56,919 nucleotides of DNA from JAWKTM01 sp041399085. GTDB lineage: Bacteria > Planctomycetota > Planctomycetia > Pirellulales > Pirellulaceae. The translations under genes were made by a program, and so were the position numbers. Numbering within the stretch: position 1 is the first letter of the stretch; each line of letters starts with the position of its first letter. Where the stretch lies: contig JAWKTM010000045.1 of the NCBI GenBank assembly GCA_041399085.1, positions 1 through 56,919 of the forward strand, read 5' to 3'. Positions 28,716-37,516 of this stretch are shown piece by piece. Below the pieces are notes generated by a model, which did not search any database, had not been told where the DNA came from, and saw only the letters and a list, made by a program, of their open reading frames with translations.

Positions 28716-29509
28716 AACGCTCACTAATATTTTGGCTCGCCGTCCTCATGATGTTCGGCGGAGCCATGGTGTTTTATGGAGCCTGGAAATTGACGCAGCG
28801 CGGCCGAACGCCCGTTGTGGAAGTCGGGCAAACCGGCAACGGGGAAATCGCGGCCACGGATAAGCCGAGCGAATCCACGGAGGCGGTTCAGTTAACCAGC
28901 TTCGAGTTCACCGAACGCAGCGGCGAACCATTCGGCTCCGACGATCTCGACGGGCATGTGTATGTGGCCAGCTTCTTTTTCGCGTCCTGCCCGGCCACTT
29001 GCCGACAGCAGAACGAGAAAATGCAGACGTTGCAACGGATGTATGAGGGCCAGGATGTAAAGTTTCTCAGCATCACCTGCGATCCCGAGACGGATAAGCC
29101 CGACGTGTTGCGTCGTTATGCCGAAATGTTTAATGCCGACAAAGAGCAGTGGTTGTTTCTCACGGGAGATTTGGACTACACGGCTCAAGTCGGCCATAAC
29201 TATTTTGGCGTGCCGGTCACGAAGCAGGGACATACTGAGAAGTTTATCGTTGTGGATCGCCAAGGTGAGATTCGTGGCTACTATCACTGGGGCAAGCCGA
29301 ACGAGTTTGCCGAGTTGCAAGCGTTGGTAGATCAATTGTTGGAAGAGCCAGCCGACCAGACGGCGGAAGCGCAGGCGACGGACGAGCAAGTGACTGCGGA
29401 AGGCGACCAGTCAGCGCCTTCCAGCGACGAATCATCTGCGTCCAGTGACGAGGCGGCAGCCGAGACGACGGATTCGGCAACGGTCGACGAGCCATCGGCC
29501 GTCGAATGA
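28712..29509 (+). CDS. SCO1/SenC copper chaperone
   Basis: This membrane-anchored thioredoxin-fold protein delivers copper to the CuA site of subunit II. It has one N-terminal helix (LIFWLAVLMMFGGAMVFYGA), then the SCO domain with the copper/redox motif FFASCPATCRQQNEKM (C-x3-C), SITCDPETDKPDVL, the conserved WLFLTGD, and a histidine in KQGHTEKFIVVDRQG in the position of the third copper ligand. The family core ends near residue 210, and about 55 residues of acidic Ser/Ala/Glu-rich tail follow (rich in SSDE repeats). The ATG at 28712 overlaps the permease stop and has GGAGA eight bases upstream. The neighbourhood (ctaC to ctaF) supports its role in CuA assembly. Confidence 0.9.
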   Translation: MKRSLIFWLAVLMMFGGAMVFYGAWKLTQRGRTPVVEVGQTGNGEIAATDKPSESTEAVQLTSFEFTERSGEPFGSDDLDGHVYVASFFFASCPATCRQQNEKMQTLQRMYEGQDVKFLSITCDPETDKPDVLRRYAEMFNADKEQWLFLTGDLDYTAQVGHNYFGVPVTKQGHTEKFIVVDRQGEIRGYYHWGKPNEFAELQALVDQLLEEPADQTAEAQATDEQVTAEGDQSAPSSDESSASSDEAAAETTDSATVDEPSAVE

Positions 29510-29552
29510 GCCGGGCTTTTATGCATTCAAGTATTGAGAGCGAGACACGATC

Positions 29553-30008
29553 TTGAACGGCGAATGGTTGCTTTGGTTGCCGCACGTTAACGCGTCGCTC
29601 AATGGGCTGGCGACGGTGTTGCTGTTGGTTGGTTTCGTGCTTATCAAACAGGGCAAGACCGTGGCGCATCGCAAACTCATGCTGGCATGTTTCGGCGTGT
29701 CGGTGTTGTTTCTCGTGTGTTATGTCGTGTACCACGTCGGGATCGAAGGGAGCAAACGCTTTCCGGCTTACCCGCCGGATGCCGTGCGTTACACGTACTT
29801 TTTCATCCTGATCACACACATCGTACTGGCGGCGTTGGTCCCGTTTTTGGCGGTCGCGTCGATTTGGTTGGGGCTGCGGGATCGCCGAGCGGCTCATCGA
29901 CGGATTTCGCAGTGGACGTTCCCCATCTGGCTGTATGTTTCGGTTACCGGGGTCGTTGTATACTTGATGCTGTACCAGTTGTATCCGGAGTTGCCGCCGG
30001 CTGGCTGA
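29553..30008 (+). CDS. DUF420 family membrane protein (CtaM/YozB-like)
   Basis: A 151-residue membrane protein with four hydrophobic segments: ASLNGLATVLLLVGFVLI, LMLACFGVSVLFLVCYVVYH, FFILITHIVLAALVPFLAVA and FPIWLYVSVTGVVVYLMLY. The histidines in LPHVNASLNG, VAHRKLM, YHVG and ITHIVLA are the conserved set of DUF420. Family members such as CtaM in Bacillus and Staphylococcus are needed for maturation of haem-copper oxidases, and they lie next to SCO and oxidase genes as here. The start is a TTG at 29553; no ATG fits the conserved N-terminus. It lies 43 bases after the SCO gene. The exact biochemical role (perhaps haem A insertion) is inferred from the family. Confidence 0.85.
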   Translation: MNGEWLLWLPHVNASLNGLATVLLLVGFVLIKQGKTVAHRKLMLACFGVSVLFLVCYVVYHVGIEGSKRFPAYPPDAVRYTYFFILITHIVLAALVPFLAVASIWLGLRDRRAAHRRISQWTFPIWLYVSVTGVVVYLMLYQLYPELPPAG

Positions 30009-30025
30009 GCCCGAGGAAATACGCC

Positions 30026-30397
30026 ATGAACTTGATTCGCACACGCTGCCGCCGCTGTTGGATTCCACTATTGGCGGTGTTCATGATCGTCGGTTTTGCG
30101 ACCGTGGCGCATGCTTGCCCAACCTGCAAGGACGGTTTGGGCAACGACCCGGACCGCGCGGGCATGGTCGAGGGCTATTTCTGGAGCATTCTGTTCATGA
30201 TGTCGATGCCGTTCTTGATCCTTTCCGGCATCGGAACCTACTTCTATCTGCAAATTCGCCGAGCCCGCCAAGCTGGTTACGGCGACGACGTGCGAGCTCT
30301 GATCGCCGAATCCGAACGAGCGGCTTACGAAGGCGAAGATTCTCCGTTCGAGTCCGAGACGGATTGGTCTACAGAAGAAGAGACCGTGAACGCCTAA
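30026..30397 (+). CDS. Small exported CxxC membrane protein, last gene of respiratory block
   Basis: This 123-residue protein has a signal peptide (MNLIRTRCRRCWIPLLAVFM... ending near AHA-CPTC). The mature start ACPTCKDGLGND carries a CxxC pair, a potential metal or disulfide site on the periplasmic side. One membrane helix follows (FMMSMPFLILSGIGTYFYL), then an acidic cytoplasmic tail of about 45 residues. The start ATG at 30026 has GAGG ten bases upstream and lies 17 bases after the DUF420 stop. I do not recognise a named family. Position and the exposed CxxC next to the helix suggest an accessory factor in copper delivery or cytochrome assembly (inference). The operon ends here; the next 475 bases have no gene. 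Confidence 0.75.
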   Translation: MNLIRTRCRRCWIPLLAVFMIVGFATVAHACPTCKDGLGNDPDRAGMVEGYFWSILFMMSMPFLILSGIGTYFYLQIRRARQAGYGDDVRALIAESERAAYEGEDSPFESETDWSTEEETVNA

Positions 30398-30624
30398 CGC
30401 CGCCGCTGGTTAGTAAAGGGCAGCAGGCTTGGTTCCGAAATCGCAATTCGCGACGCGTGTCATGGAAAGACATTGAGTCTCTCAAGCGTTTCGACTCCTG
30501 TTGAACAGCCGGGAAGAGAGTAGGAAACGCAGAGACGCAGAGGGCGCGGAGATGAGGTTGGCTCTGCGATTTGGGCGACCGGCAGATTGAAAATACCAGC
30601 ACGCGGCGCCGCCGGCAGATTCGC

Positions 30625-30778
30625 CGACACACTCGCTCGCGCATCGTGCTCGTATTTAGTTCCGACACACTTGCTCGCGCATCGTGCTCGTATTTAATTC
30701 CGACACACTTGCTGGCGCATCATTGCTCGTATTTGGTTCCGACACACTCGCTGGCGCATCGTGCTTGTGTTTCGGTAT
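30625..30778. repeat. 38-bp tandem repeat, four copies
   Basis: Four head-to-tail copies start at 30625, 30663, 30701 and 30740, so the period is 38, 38 and 39 bases. Each contains CGACACACT, GCGCATC, TGCTCGTATTT and ends in TTC; the last copy diverges after its first two-thirds. There are no spacers, so this is not CRISPR. It fills the gene-free stretch 30398-30798 between the respiratory block and the CheB-CheR kinase; the remaining bases show nothing I recognise. Confidence 0.85.
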
Positions 30779-30798
30779 CTTCTTATTCGCCGCTTGCC

Positions 30799-33700
30799 TT
30801 AGTGATTCTGGTCGTGAGAGGCAGCTAGTTCGGATATTGGAGCTGCGGATTGTGCCGGGCATTTGGGTTTGACTAGGTGGCGGTTGAAACCGGCTTCGCG
30901 TGGGTATTTTGCCTGTCGTCGTCCTGGCCCCAACCGGTTAGGGCGACTAGCTGGATATCTTGGCCCCCGGGTTCGCTGCGAATCGTGCGGGCCGCTTGAT
31001 ATCCGTCCATGATCGGCATGCCCAGGTCCATGATCACGATCTCCAGTCGGAACTCGCGACCCAGCTCGACCGCTTCTTGGCCGTTGTTGGCCGTCATTAC
31101 ATGGTGCCCCAATCTTTTTGAATCGCACGATCGCGAGCAACTTGGCGGCGCTCAGCATTGTCGTCGACCACCAGCGCGCGTTTGCCGACCGCGTCCGGCG
31201 TACGCATCGACCGTCGGCTTCGTGCCGGGCACAGGCTCGCCGTCGTGGTCGGAAGCCGGATCGTAAACGTCGCGCTAGCCCGAGCCCGTCCCGCGGCTGG
31301 CTGCCGTGATCTCGCCACCATACGGAAATTCAACCAACGACTTCACCAGCGAAATCCGATCCCCAGGCCGATGTTGCCGGCCGATTCCCGGCTCGACCTG
31401 CGCGAACATCTCGAAGATGCGTTCGAGCTGTTCGCCGCCAGTCCGATGCCCGAGTCGGAAATGGCGATCACCCGCGTTGTCGTCCTCCCGCCTCGCCGAG
31501 ACTTCGATCCGCCCACCAGACGGCGTGTACTTCCCCGCGTTCGTGATCAGGTTGGCGAACATCTGTATCAGGCTCGACATGGGTCGCCTCGACCTGGCGA
31601 ATCTCTCGCGGTGGCAGGTGGACGATCAGGTCGTGCCCGGCGCCTCCTGGGCCAGGTTCGGCACGAATCAATGTCGCAATCGCCGAGCTGATCGCGTCGC
31701 CCAGCACCACCACTTCGTTCGAAGCTTGACTTGCCTCGCGCGTGCGCGAAGGCCTCAACAGGTCATCCACCAACGCAACCAACTGGGCGAGTTGCGTTCG
31801 ATCAAATCGCAGGTTTCGCGGATCAGTTGCGTGTCTTCCGGTGTGAGCTTGACGACATCAATCCCCGAGCGAATCGTGGCCAGCGGGTTGCGTAATTCGT
31901 GAACCAACGTCGCCAGAAACTCGTCCTTCCGCCGGTCCGCATCATAACGCGGCTTCCAGACTGGTGGCGTTTCGCCGTATCCCGAATGCCCAGCAGGATA
32001 AGCTGCACGTGGTCGAGCCGCCGTGCATTGAGCAGCATCACACTTGTACCGATCGACTCGAAATCGTGGCGGCTCACCAAATAGTCGTTGAACACATTGC
32101 TCTCGGGCAGAACATCTTCGAGCAACGTTCGCAGCTCGGGGATATTCCACTGTCCGTTGCCGAGATCGTAAATCTTGCGACCGATCGTATGATCGCGTCG
32201 ACATCAAAGTGGTCGTAGAACGCGGCGTTGACGCTCTTGATTGTCAGATCCGGATGGAGCACCAGCAGCGGCTCGTGCAACGTTTCCACGATGCTTTCCG
32301 CGTATTCCTTTGCCTTGTCGCTCTCTCTTTCGGCCACTTTCGTTCGGTGATGTCGATAAACGTAACCACCACGCCGTCGATCCGGTCATCGCCGGTGCGA
32401 TACAGCACTAACCGCGTCAGATACCAGCGGCCGTTGCCGGGCATCTCCTGCTCGACCCGTTCCAGCCGATCCAGCACACGCGCCCGCCGTCCGCTATCCG
32501 GGTATTCCAAATGATGCGTCAGATCCGTAAGCGGCCGACCCCGGTCGGTGTGGCGAATGTTGAACAGTTTTTTCGGTCTGGGGCGTGAACCGCACGATCC
32601 TGTATGGTCAGGAACAACGTGGCGATATCGGTGGACGCCAACAGATTCTGCAGGTCGTGCGAAAGCTGGCTGAGTTCGTCGACGCGATGCCGATTCTCCT
32701 GGCTGACCGTCGCCAGTTCCTCATTCATCGACTGCAGCTCTTCCTTGCTCGTTTTCAGCTCCTCCATCGTCGAGCGAGGTTCTTCGTTGGCCGATTGAAG
32801 CTCCTCGTTGGAAGCCTGCATTTCCTCGCGGCTGGACTCGTACTCCTCGATCGTCGCTTGTAGCCGCTGGCGGTACAGCTCGACCTCGGCTTCCATCTCG
32901 CGGCGGGTCGTCGCGTCGGCGAACGGGACGGCTGTTCCTTACGTTCGAGATCGTCCGCTTCAGAAATCGGTTTCCGGCAGCTCGTCGAAGACGACCAGCG
33001 TAAAGCCCTCCAGCTCCGCGTCGCGAGCCGGGTGAATGTGAACCACGACGCGTCGAGACTCGCCGTTGAATTTCACTCGCACCGGCAGGACCGCGTCGAT
33101 TCGCCCGAACGTCTGGCGGCAGTAACGCCGCTCGGACTTCGACGCAATGGTTCGCGAAGCAGTTTGAACACTGGCGCGTCGGCTCGCCCCCGGGATCTCC
33201 ATCTTTGTATCGTCCGGCACGCGTCGAGCTGTGAACGATCTCGTGATCGGCATTGATCCAGCACGCTCGGCGGCGCGTATCCGTTCGACCACTCGCTCGT
33301 GGAGCACGCCATAGCTTTCGGTCGCCCCGCGCGCCGTGGCGCATCCTCGTCGCGGTTTCCTTCGCCATGACGCGTCCGCGGCAGGACGGACAGAATCGGC
33401 AGGTCCACTTCCCTGGTCGGCACGTTTCGCCGCCGGTAAACGCAGCTCTGTTTGTCTTCGACCGTAAACAGCTCGCTGCGATCCGCAAAAACAAAGCTCG
33501 TGCCCAGGACCAGCCGTCCTCTGGCTCCAACGCGTAATGGAACAATCGAATCACGTCACGCTGAACATCGCGTTACAGGTAGATCATGACGTTGCGGCAA
33601 ACGATTAGGGTCCAAATGAGAGAACGGTGGGTCGCCCAACAAATTATGCGGGGCAAAAGACCACCATCTCGCCAACTTCCGCCGCACGCGGTTGTCGTTC

Positions 33701-34818
33701 TCTTTGGTGAAGTATCGCTTGAGCCATTCGGCCAGCACGTTGGTGGAAATCTCCAACGGATAAATGCCTTCCGCGGCGGGACAGCGACCGTTCATGAAGA
33801 TCAACTGGCAAACACCTACAAGCGGCCGCTCCTCGCGTGTTTTGCTCAACTCTTCCAACAACAGGATCGCGATGGAATAAGCCTCTTCGCCAGTCGAGCA
33901 GCCGACCGACCAGACGCGGATGCGGTCGTTCGACGTCTTGCCTTCAGATTTGCCGGAATGAACCTTGTCTTCCAGGCACTCGAACATGTTGATCGCGAAG
34001 AACTCGGTGACGGTGATCAGCAAATCGTCAAACAGATCGCGGACCTCGTCGCGGTTGTCGCGCAGGAACTCCAGATACCGTTCGAGCGACTCGACGTGCT
34101 GCAATTGCATCCGTCGCTGAATCCGCCGCAGCATCACGGTGGAGCGTTTGTATTGTGAAGTCGTGTCCGGTGCGGCTGCGGATCTGAGGCAGATTTTGTG
34201 CAACGGCCGAGCGTGGTCTTCGTTCAGCTCTTCGCCGTCGGGCGGAACGCACGGCTCGCGGCTCGATCCGCGTCAATCGCCACTTCTCGGCGATCAGCTC
34301 GATCGGCAGCACAAAGTCGACCACGCCAGACGGCCGATCGCGGCATGCCATCATATTCGGCCTCGCCAGAATCTTGGGCGATGGTAACGCCACCCGCTTC
34401 CTTGATGTATCGCAAACCCAGCGTGCCATCGAGCCGGTCCCGGTCAGCACGACGCCGATGGAGTGTCCGTCGTGTGTATCGGCCAGCGTGCGGAAAAATG
34501 GTCGACCGTGGCGCGTTTGTGCGGCTGAGGTTCCAGATCGCTCAGACGCAAATGCGTGTCGATCGTGTTGAGATTCGCGGCCGGCGGAATGATGTAAACG
34601 CGATTCGGTTCCAGTTTGACCGTTTCCATGTAACCTGCTGTACCGGCATCGCGGCGCATTGCCGGCTGAATCAGTTCCGCCAAGATGGCTTTTTGTGCTC
34701 GGGCGAGAGGTGCTACGACGACGACAAACGCGGCGCCGGTATCCGCGGGCATTGCCGCAAAGAAGAGAATTTGAGGGCGTTCAAGCCACCGGCCGAAGCC
34801 GATTCCAACGATCGTCAT
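30799..34818 (-). pseudogene. CheB-CheR fusion sensor histidine kinase, heavily frameshifted
   Basis: Reading all minus-strand frames restores a standard order. A CheB methylesterase-like part starts at 34818 (MTIVGIGxSAGGLNALKF, then LEPNRVYIIPPAANLNT and VLTGTGS). A CheR methyltransferase follows at 34130-33590 (IQRRMQLQHVESLERYLEFL, IRVWSVGCSTGEEAYSIAILL, VVFAPHNLLGDPPFS). Next are a coiled-coil (about 32900-32680, repeated EELQSxNEEL units), PAS domains, a HisKA part (LATLVHELRNPLATIRSGID, about 31920-31860), an HATPase N-box (LITNAGKYTPSGGRIEV, about 31555-31505), and a receiver (VIMDLGMPIMDGYQAARTI, about 31040-30990). Such proteins are complex chemoreceptor-like regulators. More than a dozen shifts break it. 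Since nearby clean genes exist, this could be real decay or a low-quality patch. A start at ATG 34852 in another frame is possible. Confidence 0.7.
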
Positions 34819-34964
34819 AGTGCCTTCTTGATTGTGTTCCGGAGTCGGCCATTAACAAACCCACTGTTCAAGGAGTTCGATCCAAGCCATTGATCGGATA
34901 GAGTCTCAATTGCAATTGCCGAAGTCGGATAGTGACCGACGGGTAACAAGATAACAAATAAGGG

Positions 34965-35262
34965 CGCGGCACTCCGGTTAGTGACGCTGGATGTGAGGGT
35001 TCTTGTTGCGGGTTACCGAGCAGCTTGCGCTTGCTCCTCTAGGAGCGGAAGTGCGCCTTTACTCCGGTGAGTAACGTTGGACGGGATGGGACGCTTTGTT
35101 GCGGCGCGGGCGGCAACGCTGCTCCGCTCCTATGAACGCGGGCGCGCAGACGCTCTATGGGAGCGGAAGTGCGCGGCTCCGGTGCGTAACGTTGGACGCG
35201 ATAGGGCAGCTTTTGTTGCGGCACTCGGCACGCTGCTCGCTCTATAGGAGCGGAAGTGCGCG
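34965..35262. repeat. Long direct repeat units, left of the IS element
   Basis: Units begin GGAGCGGAAGTGCGC at 35042, 35160 and 35247, with a partial unit before 35042 lacking that head. Each full unit continues with CTCCGGTG, GTAACGTTGGACG, a GGGACGCTTTGTTGCGGC-like core, and ends near a CTCCGCTCCTATG-like tail that is complementary to its own head (GGAGCGG versus CCGCTCC), so units may fold. The last unit is cut by the IS3 end at 35263. The bases 34819-34964 before it hold nothing recognised. Confidence 0.75.
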
Positions 35263-35322
35263 TGGTGTACAGGTTTGGGGGCCAGGCGAGTGCTTAATTG
35301 AATGGAACGCAAGGAGCTCAAG

Positions 35323-35621
35323 ATGCCACGGAAGATCAAGCCTTCGATGACGCCCGAACGCCGGCGCTTACACGGATGAATTTAAGCGCGATGCGGTTGC
35401 CATGCTGCTCGACGGGCATTCCGCCTTGTCGATCGTCGAGCGACTGGGAATCTCGGGAACGAATCTGCTACCGTTGGAAGCAGCAGCAGGTCGCGTCGGC
35501 CGGGGTGGTCGGCGAGGCGCTTGGATGGACGAGTCGCGGAGTTGGAAGCCAGGCTGCGGCGCGTCGAACGCGAACGCGACATCTTAAAAAAGCTTTGATC
35601 ATTTTCGGCCGCGGCGAGTGA
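35323..35621 (+). CDS. IS3-family transposase OrfA, frameshifted
   Basis: The helix-turn-helix subunit of the transposase. The ATG at 35323 has AAGGAG upstream. The protein begins MPRKIKPSMTPERRR; after a shift near 35365 it reads YTDEFKRDAVAMLLDGHSAL. Later shifts near 35465 and 35525 restore YRWKQQQVASAGVVGEAL and a leucine-zipper-like end RRVERERDILKKALIIFGRG, the usual OrfA terminus. About 99 residues, normal for the family. The stop at 35619-35621 overlaps a GTG start for OrfB; IS3 elements often make OrfAB by -1 frameshifting here. As written, the frame is not intact, so the protein may not be made. Confidence 0.72.
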
Positions 35622-36485
35622 ACCAACTCTATAAGGCCGCGGCCAACATCATTGAGGAAGGGGTCGCTTCGGAACGTGAAGTCGGTGTGATACTTGGCTT
35701 CCTCGGCATTTCAACGATTTCAGAATGAACCGCCAAGTCTAAGAGAACAAAGCGACATGGATGTCTGCCCCTTGGTAATCTCCACGTTTCATCGACATCA
35801 AAGACGCTATGGCCTTCGGCGTATCGCCGCGGAACTAAGCTCAGGGAGTTTCGATCGGTCGAGAACGGGTCGCAAAACTGCTACAAATCGCTGGGCTTTC
35901 GGCTCTTTTCAGCCAAAATCCTTCAAGCCACGAACGACGGAAAGTCGACACCGAGCAGGCTACAATGAGAACTTATTGCTTGAGCACCCCGAACCCAATG
36001 GCATCAACAAGTTGTGGGTGGGCGACATCACATATATTCCCGTCGTGCGACGTGGGTTCGCTTATATGGCGACGTTGATGGACCGCTTTCGAGACGCATT
36101 GTTGGTTGGTCCTTGGCAATGGATATGAGTGTGAGTTGGCGATCAAAGCACTTCGCGAGGCGATTCAAGACTCGACAGCCAGGTCCCGATTTAATTCACC
36201 ATACCGATCGCGGCGGCCAGTATGCAAGCAAGAAGTATCGCTCGATCCTGGAACGCAGCTCGATGCGTCAAAGCATGAGCCGCGCCCGGCGACTGCTACG
36301 ACAACGCCTTCATGGAATCTTGCTTTGGAACGATCAAGACGGGCTGCAAATGACCGAATATGAAAGCTATCAGGACGCGGCGCGACTCACCGAGTTCATC
36401 CACTACTACAACATCGCGTCTCACTCAACAGCTGGCTACCTCTCTCGCCAAGCCGTTTCGAAGACAACCGTCCCCGCTGAAATAA
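35618..36485 (+). pseudogene. IS3-family transposase OrfB (rve integrase core), frameshifted
   Basis: The catalytic subunit. From GTG 35618: VNQLYKAAANIIEEGVASER and EVGVILGFLGIS, then shifts. The DDE core is visible in pieces: first Asp in KLWVGDITYIPV (about 36012-36047), second Asp in LIHHTDRGGQYAS, and the Glu in NAFMESCFGTIKTG (about 36305-36345), followed by TEFIHYYNIASHS and, after a last shift, a PSPLK end with stop at 36483-36485. All three catalytic residues are present, but at least five shifts break the frame, so this copy is inactive as written. It matches the IS2/IS3-type OrfB. The errors may again be from sequencing. Confidence 0.72.
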
Positions 36486-36533
36486 GAGGATGCCTGGCCC
36501 CAAAGCCCAGGCCACCTCACGGGCCGCTCTATG

Positions 36534-36760
36534 GGAGCGGAAGTGCAGCACTCCGGTGAGTGACGTTGGACGAGATGGGACGTTGGACGAGATGGGACGC
36601 TTTGTTGCGGCGCACCGAGGCAGCTGCGCTGCTCCGCTCTATGAACGCGGACGCGCGTAGCCCTTTCTGGGGCGGAAGTGCGGCTGCTCGGTGCGTAACG
36701 TTGAGACGGGTGGGGCAGCTGTTGCGGCACCGGGCAGCTTGCGCTTGCTCCGCTCCTATG
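36534..36760. repeat. Long direct repeat units, right of the IS element
   Basis: Two more units of the family seen at 34965-35262: one starts GGAGCGGAAGTGCAGC at 36534, and one starts GGCGGAAGTGCGGC at 36671. The first has a local duplication of GACGTTGGACGAGATGG. Both contain GTAACGTTG or GTGACGTTG and the CTTGCGCTTGCTCCGCTCCTATG-like or CTGCTCCGCTCTATGAACGC-like tails. They continue the array on the far side of the IS, so the IS probably landed inside a pre-existing array. Confidence 0.72.
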
Positions 36761-36888
36761 GGAAACGATATGGCGGATTCTCTTCCATAGGCAAAAATGG
36801 GCTTCTGCGCGCGGTTTCGTGGACGGTCGCGAGATGGCGTCGACGTAAACTCTATATTTGCAGCGGTTTGCGACGCGAAAAACCTGCG

Positions 36889-37178
36889 GTAACGGTCGAT
36901 TGCGCGCGTGCGAGCTGCCATTGTGGCAGTGCGAGCTGCCATTACGGCAGTGTAACGTGCTTTACGCCCGCTGTTACATCAATTGAATTGATGTAACGTT
37001 CGATTGCGCGATAATGGCTGCCATTGTGGCGGTGTAACGTGTCATTGAAGCGTTGTAAGCTGCCATTGAGGCAGTGTAAGCTCGCGTTGAATCAATGTGA
37101 GCTGCCATTGTGGCAGTGTAAGGTGCCGTTGAAGCGATGTAAGATGCCGTTGCGCGTGTAAGACGCGATTGAATGGCT
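36889..37178. repeat. Array of 14 units with 21-bp period
   Basis: Fourteen contiguous units, most exactly 21 bases (starts 36889, 36910, 36931, 36952, 36973, 36993, 37013, 37034, 37055, 37076, 37097, 37118, 37139, 37158). Most begin GTAA or GTGA/GCGA and carry RTTG about ten bases later. About half contain a short perfect hairpin of the CTGCC-(5 nt)-GGCAG kind. The unit at 36973 forms part of a near-perfect 23-bp palindrome (36974-36996). The variable bases differ between neighbours, unlike a recent tandem expansion. It has no spacers and no cas genes. Confidence 0.8.
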
Positions 37179-37275
37179 GTCAGGGCGACTGCTTCTGCGA
37201 AGGGCGTTCGGATCGGGCGCCGGGTTGGCTGGGGCTCGCTGCGGCTCCGATCACCGTCTGGACGCGCTCGGCGAT

Positions 37276-37364
37276 GGTCTCCCGACCTCGCCGAAACCGC
37301 CGACCGAAGGTCTCCTGCGGCACGGGGAGACCTGCGGTCATAATGCGTGCGGGGTCGGGAGACC
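37276..37364. repeat. Nested inverted repeat (MITE-like, about 89 bp)
   Basis: Outer arms GGTCTCCCGACC (37276-37287) and GGTCGGGAGACC (37353-37364) are perfectly complementary. Inner arms AGGTCTCC (37308-37315) and GGAGACCT (37326-37333) repeat the same core. The RNA or single-strand DNA could form two stacked hairpins. No gene lies inside. It sits between the 21-bp array and the secreted glycosidase-like gene, where it might be a small non-autonomous element or a transcription barrier. Confidence 0.6.
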
Positions 37365-37516
37365 CGCGCACAGCGCGACTCTAGGTACGTCTGCTAGAAA
37401 CGTGAGGCGGAACGGCGAAGCGTGCGCTCGGAATACCGGGGTGGAACCGATTTGCGGGACGCGTTTATAATCCGCCGCCCAATTTTCCGGCTCCGCCGAT
37501 TCGGACAGGGAAGTCC

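Larger units (their letters stand above)
35263..36519 (+). mobile_element. IS3-family insertion sequence, about 1.26 kb
   Basis: The element spans both transposase frames and runs from a TG at 35263 to a CA at 36519. Its ends are imperfect inverted repeats: the left end carries GTTTGGGGGCCAGGC (35272-35286) and the right end read on the minus strand carries CTTTGGGGCCAGGC at the matching depth. Total length and the two overlapping frames are typical for IS3. No clear target duplication can be fixed, partly because it sits between repeat copies (left copies to 35262, right copies from 36534). Confidence 0.8.

Noticed and set aside
35318..35621. Intact IS3 OrfAB produced by natural -1 frameshift
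   Set aside because: Several extra shifts occur inside both OrfA and OrfB, beyond the single programmed one at the overlap.
30625..37178. CRISPR array
   Set aside because: Both tandem repeats are contiguous with no unique spacers, and no cas gene is present.
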